18,123 nt of DNA from Bacillota bacterium (GTDB lineage Bacteria > Bacillota > Clostridia > Christensenellales > Pumilibacteraceae), in NCBI GenBank assembly GCA_009787685.1, contig WQSV01000011.1, positions 1-18,123 of the forward strand, in the 5' to 3' direction. Position 1 is the first letter of the stretch. The number at the start of each line of letters is the position of its first letter. The notes beneath the pieces were generated by a model, which saw only the letters and a list, made by a program, of their open reading frames with translations, was not told the DNA's origin and made no database searches. Both the position numbers and the translations under genes were made by a program. Of the stretch, positions 11,591-18,123 are shown piece after piece.

Positions 11591-14500
11591 ATGAAAAAAT
11601 CAATCCTTAAAAAATTAGGACTAATGTTTGCAGTTATTGTCCTTTTAGTGACAGCGTCTGTTATGATGTTAGCATGTCGTGGAGATGTTGAAGTCAGAAT
11701 ATCAACACCTCAAAATTTCCAAGGCGAAAGTGTTAGAAATTTTTCAGTCAGACATGGTGACCGATATCTCGCTGCGAGAATAGATCCTCATAATATTAGA
11801 GATGGTCAAACTTTAGTAATTTCATGGAATGATGAAGATGTTGTTGTTAACCAAGCTTTTTTATATGTTAATGGTTTGAGAGTTGATGATGCAACATCTC
11901 CTCACTCTTTAACTATTAATGGAAACACTACTATTCAAGTTAGAGTTGTTGGTGTTACTAATGCAGCACTTTACAATGCTATTCGTTTTTCAAACTTTGT
12001 TTATGAAAATTTGCCGAGACATCAAACAATAGATGATATTGATGTTTATGGAGATATCATTAGAGAAGCGAGAATAATGTTTAATAATTTGTCTGTCGCC
12101 GCTAGAAATTTGGTTCAAGCGAACTATATTCAAATTTTAGTTAATGCTGAAAATCGTTTTGATGAAATTTTCAGAATAAATGAAACAATAGAAACAATTA
12201 GAATTTTTAATTCAATTCCAACTATGAATATGGGGCATGTTGTTCAATTAAATAATGCTATTAATTCTTTGAATGGACTTCTTCATATTCAAAATGAAGT
12301 TCCACAAACATATATTCAATTATTAAATAATTCAATCTATAGATTTAGAGAAATGGAATTTTTCTTTTTGATTAATGAATTGCCATCAATTGGGTCACTT
12401 GAATACAATCATCTTCCAACTATTGAGAGAATTAGAGAAATTTTTACTAATCAATTAAATAATAATCAAAGAGAATATATTGAAGAAAATACTGCAATTT
12501 TTGAAAGATATACTGCTCTTTTGAATGAAATTCCTTTTTTAACTGAATTGAATGTTGTTGTTGGAATAATGCAACAAATTAATGAACTTCCAAGAGTTGG
12601 TTTGGATATTAATAATCCAATTGCTGGAGATATTTCAAGAAATGATACTGAAACTGTGAGAAACATTAGAAATCAAATTAATGCACTAGAAAATGATGAA
12701 ATGGTTTCTTTAATTATTAATTATCAAGATTTTGTTAATGCTGAAACAAGAATTAATGAATTAAATCAAACTTTCACTGTTAGTGTTTCTGTTCAAGGTT
12801 CATTTGCAAGAATTTTCAATGATGGTGTTCAAATAATTAATAATTCACAAGTTTTTAGAAATACTGTTCTTCTTATTGAACCTTTTATTAGTGAAAATCA
12901 ATGGATTCACCTTGTCAATGTTAATGGTGTTGTTAATAATAATCCAGAATTAATTTATGAAAATGGTTCTATTTTTGTTGTCATTAGAGTTGATAACACA
13001 ACAATTAATATTGATGAAGTTGTTATTAATATAACTCAAAGAATTATTGAATCAGTTCCAAAACAAATTGTCACTATTAATGAACAAGGAACTGGAATTA
13101 AATCTGTTTCAATAACTGGTGATTTAAGACAAGGAAACCATGATATTGATTTTAGAGAAGAACTTGAAATAACCATAACAGTTGAAGAGGGTTATAGAGG
13201 TTATATATACATTAATGGAGCGGTTGTTAAAAGTGGACTTTTTGGAACTGACATAACATTTACTCATGAAGTTGTGATAAACACCACTATTATTTTGGTT
13301 GCTCACAGAGTTGAAAGATTTTTCTTTAATGTGGAAAGTCAAGTTGATAATGTTTCGGTCACTGCTTTAGTTGATGGTGTTAGAAGAGAAATTCAAAGTG
13401 GAGACTATATTAGAATTGGAGCAACAGTTGATTTTTCGTGGAGAAATAGTCAAACAAGAACAAATTTATTAATTTTTGGTGAAAATTATTTCACTCATTC
13501 ACGAGGAATAGTTTTTGATGGGGAATCAAGAGCAACTATTATTTCACTTCTTAACACTACTATTTTGAGTGCAGAAAATTTTAGAGATTCTTTTAACAGA
13601 GGAACAAGGGATTTGGTCACTTTTGGAGATATTAGTTATAATGAATTTGGTGCTGTTGTTTTCTCTTTTGTTGGATTAGTTTTTTATATTGAAGCTGGAT
13701 CGATTGAAAATCCTCTCACTATTTTCTATTTTGAGACTGAACAAAGAGCAAGGGAAAGTGCCAACTATCTAGTTGGAAACAATTATTATGTTATAAAAGA
13801 TAACATGCTTTTTGTTGGAAATAATCATGGAGTTTGGGTTGCTAGTAACTTTGAAGATATTGGGTCAATTGATAATGCATTCTCTCAAAGAGAAGATTCA
13901 TTTGTTGATTTACTTGAAATTTTCCTTGAAGATATTGGAATTGAATTGCAATTCGTTGGAACTGGTTCAAATGAAAATATTTTTGTTACCATGTCAAGAG
14001 AAAATTCAATAACTACTTTCGGTGGTGTTGAAAATATTTATTTTAGTGTCAGATTCTTCAGTAACGAAAGATGGGCAATTTCGGCATTCAGACAACCACA
14101 ATTTTTGGTTGCTCAACACACCACTGGAACTCCACAAGCAGGAAATAGAGTTGTTCATTTCAAAGAAGTTCAACACAGCGCATTAGTTGAAAATATGATA
14201 GTAACATCAAACTCTCCTTCCCTTGTCGATATTGTCAGAGACGCGTTGTTTGGAACTATTGGAAATTCTCCTCAAGCACTGACAAATGAACAAAATGACT
14301 TTAATAATAATTTTAGAGATCAATTAGTTTCTCAATTTGATTCAGTTTATGAATTGACAAGACACAACCATTTTGAAATTTTTAGAAATATTGAGCTTGA
14401 TGGAAATTTTGCAACAGCTGTTTTCTTCACTGATTCACAACAAGCAACGAGATTTTTAAATGTGAGAATCAACACGGATGGTGAAGTTCAATCATCAGAT

Positions 14501-17500
14501 ATTAGATTCATAAGAGTTGGTAATTTCATTATTTTTGGCGATGATTTTGTTTCGTCAAGAGTTGCGATTGTCCTGAGAGAAATGCAAGCAGGAGCTGTTC
14601 AAGGAGCGCCACAAGTTTCTATTAATGTTGACATGGCTTTGATTGACAGCGTTGTTATTACTAATGGAGCTGGAGCGCCAGTTGTCAATGGAACTTCTGC
14701 AATGCTTGGCGACACTTTAACAATAATGTGGACGAACCCAGCGAATTTTGTTGTCACTCCATATGGCGTTGGTTTTAACTTTGAAACTTTTGTTGGTGGT
14801 GGCAGAATAGTAATCGATGCAAATGAAAATATCGCAATCACCTTTGAAAGAGAAGATATTTTCACCAATGCAAACAGAGTGAGAGCGGAAGAGATTGCAG
14901 AATCTTTCCAAGAACTAGGTTTCACAACAAGAATATTCTTTGATGAAACTTTTGCAGGAGTTGAGGCGACTGGAATTTTGTTTGGAGAAGATGTTTTTGT
15001 CAGAATTTCAAATATTGGAGCATCTCCATTCGTTTTTGGAACAAATAACGCCGCAATTCATGTTGCAAATGAATTGCTTGCAAACAGAGTAGCGGTTATT
15101 GAAGACATTATTCCAGCAACTGTTGCGACTGAAATTAGCGAAATAGTGGCGGAACTTAACAGACATGGTTTTGTTTGGGGTGAAATTGAAACAAGAGGTG
15201 ATCTCAATCTTGGAGGAATGACTCTCACTGAACACAGAGATGTTTGGGTTCTTCAAACTGCTCCCGGACTTGCTTATTCAGATGAATTTGACATCTTTAA
15301 TGTTAATTTGACAATCAGAGTCTATGCGTCAACTGCAATGGCAAACATTTCAGCAATGCCAACAAGAGTTGGAAGAGTTGCCCTTTCTGGAAGCTTTGAA
15401 CTTGTTAATATTGTTGAATCGTTCCTGTCAGATAATGCAATTCCACAAGACCAAATAAGAGCGGGAATCAATGATTCTCAAAGAGAATATTTTGAAGAAG
15501 TCAGAGATATTTTGATTGAAGAAGGCTTCAATGTCAGCGGTGAACTTGATTTAACACATTTTTGTTTTGCAAGAATTGTTGTGACTGGATTCCAAGGAAC
15601 AGCGATTGCAATCACTTTTGCGTCAAATCCTCCATCAAACTTCGCGTCAGAATATGAACTTGCAATTATTCGCGGAAATATCGCTATATTTGGTGATGCG
15701 GCGATGGTTGGACATATCTTGGGCGCATTTGGTGAGTCATCTCATGCATCTTTTAGTGCAACATATAACCTCACTATTCCAACTGTCAATATGGCAAATT
15801 TCGTTCATTTCAGAATTGAAAGAGTTGGTGGAGGCGTTGTGAATCAAAGCGGACAACAAAGAGCAGGCTCGACGTTCAGAGTTGTTTGGGAAACAAGAAG
15901 AGGTTTTGCAAATGGAATGCTTAATGTCTTTGAAACAAATTTCTTGGGAAATGTTGGGTTAAATGTCAGATATTTCACGTTGACTCAAGACGCAACTCCA
16001 ATCTTGACCGCTAATGCAAATGAAACTGTTCAAGTGACTTTAACAATTCCAAACAGCGCGAGATTGGCAACTGTCACTTTCAATGGAGTTGGAGTGAGCT
16101 TAACAAATCCGGGAACAAGAACTATTCGCGTTGGAGAGCAAGTTATTATCGCATGGCAATCAAGACCGGGATACTTTGTTGAAGTGTTCATTGGTGGAAC
16201 TCGTATTTCAGCTGAAGGCGGAGCAAGAACAATAGCATCTTCTGTTGCTATCACAGTGATGGGAGCAGTAACAGTTTCTTTGCAAGCAAACCCAATATCT
16301 ATGCCGACGGGATTCTGGCAAGTGACAGGATTTGATGTTGGCGACAGATTTAATTTTGCTGGCGGAGCTGGTCAGTTTATTAACACCGATGAAGATGGTT
16401 TCTTCTCATTTGTTAGAGGGTTATTCAGACTCAGCAACGAAGAAAACAACATGGGCTTCAATGAGGAGCAAATATATGCTCAAACAAGAGCATATGTTGA
16501 GCAATATATGTCACTGGCATTCCACTACAACAATGGATTCATGACATTGACCCAAAGAGACAGAGCTGCTCAAAGAGTTCCGTTGAGACTCGGTGAGGGC
16601 AATCAGTGGTTGAGAAACAACACAAGAGAAACGCTTCATGAACTGAACACAAGTCTTTATTTCTCGGCTCAAGGTTTCTCTGAGGCATCTGGAACAAGAA
16701 GATTGAGAATGTATCATGACACTCAAACGGCTCAACTAATCATTCAAAGTTCAGTCTTTAACTACAGATATGCTGTCGAACTTTCATTCTTCACGGCAAA
16801 CACGGCGGGAAGCTATTCATTCGATTTGGTCGAAACAAGCGAAGGAATGTTTGATGAGACAGCAGATATTAGAGAATTCTTTGAAACATCATTGACAAAT
16901 GAAGTAATCGGAGGAAATAGACAAGCAATCAACATTATCAGAGGTGAAACTCAAGAGAATGAACATTCTTCGCAAGCTGTTGCAAGAATTGCGCAAGCAA
17001 TGACAGACTTGTATGAAAATATGACAGTCACTATTGCGGGATCAAACATTACTGTTGTTGCGGACGGAATAACTTTCACAAGTCCATTCAGCTTGGAGCA
17101 TTACCACGGAACAATGTTCTTGATTAATGCAACAAATATCGGTGAATTTGCTCCAAATGTTGAGTTGTCATTCGGTTTTGATGCCGCATTCAGAGCAATT
17201 TTCGTCCAAAGCAACCTCTTTGATTACAAAGTTTGGCTCGCAATGGAAATTTCAATTGAATCAAGATGGACAACACCAACTTCGATGTTCCAATGGTTGT
17301 ATTTGGCAGGACAAAGTCAGCAAACTCTGGAGCAAATCTTGAATGACACAAGACTGAACATCGTTCCGGGTGGAGAAATTTATAATCTGTTCAGAAGAAT
17401 GGCAGTTCTTGAAATCTATCAAAGCACAGATGGCTTCCTTGGAATGAGAAATGAAGACGGAAGAATTGTCTGGTTTGTTTGGTGGCAACAAGGAACTCCA

Positions 17501-17662
17501 GATGTTGTTTCTGGACTATGGGGAACTATTGGAAATATTGCAAGTGCAAGATTCCAAACACAGAATGAAATCAGACTTAATTTGATTGTTGGTGGTTATG
17601 GAGTCACAGTAGACGGAGAGAGAAGAAACTTTATTGAACTAAGACTTGTTCGTTCAACCTAA
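11591..17662 (+). CDS. Giant mosaic lipoprotein (about 2023 residues)
   Basis: The start is ATG 11591, giving MKKSILKKLG and lipobox MLAC with Cys29 acylated. GGAG lies 12 nt upstream; a GTG at 11573 would add six codons. Domains in order (residues from the ATG): a beta module to about 125; four helical repeats (about 135-390) of the type LP..IR..F..L....R..I...E.RI.EL; beta modules at about 495-575 and 577-660; alpha/beta modules (665-1000); a beta module (1010-1085); more alpha/beta modules (1090-1380), each with an A/G-rich strand and GN-I-IFG-like turns; beta modules (1390-1475 and 1490-1565); and a C-terminal region (1575-2023). In the last, AQLIIQSSVFNYRYAVEL and RAIFVQSNLFDYKVWLAM mark an internal repeat of about 155 residues. 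It should be a surface protein anchored to the membrane; binding function is inference. The 5' half is more AT-rich than the 3' half. Confidence 0.9.
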   Translation: MKKSILKKLGLMFAVIVLLVTASVMMLACRGDVEVRISTPQNFQGESVRNFSVRHGDRYLAARIDPHNIRDGQTLVISWNDEDVVVNQAFLYVNGLRVDDATSPHSLTINGNTTIQVRVVGVTNAALYNAIRFSNFVYENLPRHQTIDDIDVYGDIIREARIMFNNLSVAARNLVQANYIQILVNAENRFDEIFRINETIETIRIFNSIPTMNMGHVVQLNNAINSLNGLLHIQNEVPQTYIQLLNNSIYRFREMEFFFLINELPSIGSLEYNHLPTIERIREIFTNQLNNNQREYIEENTAIFERYTALLNEIPFLTELNVVVGIMQQINELPRVGLDINNPIAGDISRNDTETVRNIRNQINALENDEMVSLIINYQDFVNAETRINELNQTFTVSVSVQGSFARIFNDGVQIINNSQVFRNTVLLIEPFISENQWIHLVNVNGVVNNNPELIYENGSIFVVIRVDNTTINIDEVVINITQRIIESVPKQIVTINEQGTGIKSVSITGDLRQGNHDIDFREELEITITVEEGYRGYIYINGAVVKSGLFGTDITFTHEVVINTTIILVAHRVERFFFNVESQVDNVSVTALVDGVRREIQSGDYIRIGATVDFSWRNSQTRTNLLIFGENYFTHSRGIVFDGESRATIISLLNTTILSAENFRDSFNRGTRDLVTFGDISYNEFGAVVFSFVGLVFYIEAGSIENPLTIFYFETEQRARESANYLVGNNYYVIKDNMLFVGNNHGVWVASNFEDIGSIDNAFSQREDSFVDLLEIFLEDIGIELQFVGTGSNENIFVTMSRENSITTFGGVENIYFSVRFFSNERWAISAFRQPQFLVAQHTTGTPQAGNRVVHFKEVQHSALVENMIVTSNSPSLVDIVRDALFGTIGNSPQALTNEQNDFNNNFRDQLVSQFDSVYELTRHNHFEIFRNIELDGNFATAVFFTDSQQATRFLNVRINTDGEVQSSDIRFIRVGNFIIFGDDFVSSRVAIVLREMQAGAVQGAPQVSINVDMALIDSVVITNGAGAPVVNGTSAMLGDTLTIMWTNPANFVVTPYGVGFNFETFVGGGRIVIDANENIAITFEREDIFTNANRVRAEEIAESFQELGFTTRIFFDETFAGVEATGILFGEDVFVRISNIGASPFVFGTNNAAIHVANELLANRVAVIEDIIPATVATEISEIVAELNRHGFVWGEIETRGDLNLGGMTLTEHRDVWVLQTAPGLAYSDEFDIFNVNLTIRVYASTAMANISAMPTRVGRVALSGSFELVNIVESFLSDNAIPQDQIRAGINDSQREYFEEVRDILIEEGFNVSGELDLTHFCFARIVVTGFQGTAIAITFASNPPSNFASEYELAIIRGNIAIFGDAAMVGHILGAFGESSHASFSATYNLTIPTVNMANFVHFRIERVGGGVVNQSGQQRAGSTFRVVWETRRGFANGMLNVFETNFLGNVGLNVRYFTLTQDATPILTANANETVQVTLTIPNSARLATVTFNGVGVSLTNPGTRTIRVGEQVIIAWQSRPGYFVEVFIGGTRISAEGGARTIASSVAITVMGAVTVSLQANPISMPTGFWQVTGFDVGDRFNFAGGAGQFINTDEDGFFSFVRGLFRLSNEENNMGFNEEQIYAQTRAYVEQYMSLAFHYNNGFMTLTQRDRAAQRVPLRLGEGNQWLRNNTRETLHELNTSLYFSAQGFSEASGTRRLRMYHDTQTAQLIIQSSVFNYRYAVELSFFTANTAGSYSFDLVETSEGMFDETADIREFFETSLTNEVIGGNRQAINIIRGETQENEHSSQAVARIAQAMTDLYENMTVTIAGSNITVVADGITFTSPFSLEHYHGTMFLINATNIGEFAPNVELSFGFDAAFRAIFVQSNLFDYKVWLAMEISIESRWTTPTSMFQWLYLAGQSQQTLEQILNDTRLNIVPGGEIYNLFRRMAVLEIYQSTDGFLGMRNEDGRIVWFVWWQQGTPDVVSGLWGTIGNIASARFQTQNEIRLNLIVGGYGVTVDGERRNFIELRLVRST

Positions 17663-17683
17663 GTAAATGCACAGCTAGCAATG

Positions 17684-17722
17684 CCAACGCACAATGATGG
17701 GACAATATTCATTGTGCGTTGG
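17684..17722 (+). terminator. 14-bp hairpin after the giant gene
   Basis: CCAACGCACAATGA (17684-17697) pairs perfectly with TCATTGTGCGTTGG (17709-17722) around an 11-nt loop, 22 bp after the stop. The direct downstream sequence is not T-rich, so it may protect a 3' end rather than terminate alone. AATGCC just before and GGCATT further on (about 17736) could form an outer stem. Confidence 0.55.
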
Positions 17723-18123
17723 GTAAATTGCAAACGGCATTTGGTGCGCGTAAAAGTTTTTAAAATTTAAAAATTAATTGGTGATCACACTCATCACTAA
17801 ACCAACATATCGCCATTGTTGTTAAAATTTGCAGAGAATTAAGTTATTAAATATTTGTAATAAGTTATAGACATCTGCAAGTAGATAAACAGTGTTTCAA
17901 TCAAAAACACGATAACTTTGTGTGCTGAACATTAAAAAATGAAGACATTACTACTTCATTCGTGTTGTGCTGTCTGCACCATCGGGGCACTCCACGCATT
18001 AAAAAATCAAAATACAGAGTATGACATTACTCTGTATTTTTGCAATGACAACATTGATAACAAAGATGAATTTGAAAGAAGGCTGCCTTTTTCAACGCAA
18101 AATGCACAACGCACAACAAACAA
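17723..18123. other. Non-coding tail with paired hairpins
   Basis: No convincing reading frame on either strand. The region holds two related hairpins, each preceded by CATTAAAAAAT and carrying GACATTACT in the loop region: 17938-17960 (7-bp stem) and 18009-18040 (12-bp stem, then T). ACAACGCACAA-like motifs occur near 17686 and 18107. The window end hides what follows. Confidence 0.5.
18009..18041 (+). terminator. Intrinsic terminator-like hairpin
   Basis: AAAATACAGAGT (18009-18020) pairs with ACTCTGTATTTT (18029-18040) around an 8-nt loop, with five T at 18037-18041. The minus strand has a T-rich flank too (AAAAAATC at 18001-18008 on plus), so it may act in both directions. Confidence 0.65.

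Overview
The window looks like chromosomal DNA from a low-GC, endospore-forming Bacillota, most likely a Clostridia-like lineage. The reasons are lipoprotein signal peptides with Bacillota-type lipoboxes, AAGGAG ribosome-binding sites, near-consensus sigma-A promoters, a ParB with canonical parS sites, and the sporulation pair YabP/YabQ. The standard genetic code fits all genes. Species identity cannot be read from the sequence.

Layout. 1-3.5 kb: a leftward block with the 5' end of a lipoprotein gene, a small membrane protein, a DUF4430 lipoprotein, a ~74-bp tandem hairpin array and an MFS-type transporter. 3.8-4.35 kb: a leftward unit with a consensus promoter, tRNA-Val(GAC), five CCA-punctuated tandem repeats and a terminator. 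4.45-7.7 kb: rightward genes for a MntP/YtaF-like membrane protein, a DUF1624 acyltransferase-like protein, three parS sites and parB. 7.77-8.44 kb: leftward yabP-yabQ with a 49-bp repeat on each side of yabP. 8.6-11 kb: tex. 11.07-11.45 kb: DnaA boxes, DnaA-trio-like triplets and an AT-only tract, which I read as a replication origin (oriC) with no dnaA in the window. 11.59-17.66 kb: one very large mosaic lipoprotein gene. 17.66-18.12 kb: non-coding sequence with hairpins.

The parts point to an origin-proximal region: parB and three parS sites lie about 4.4 kb from the candidate oriC. Two protein-binding palindromes, the middle parS and the inverted DnaA-box pair, are each followed by a T-rich tract and may also end the upstream transcripts. 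Lipoproteins, parB and the small membrane protein have clear Shine-Dalgarno sites. The YtaF-like, DUF1624 and tex genes instead have a -10 box 6-7 nt before the ATG, as expected for leaderless mRNAs. The most novel-looking elements are the tRNA-linked CCA repeats, the paired-hairpin array and the dnaA-free origin.
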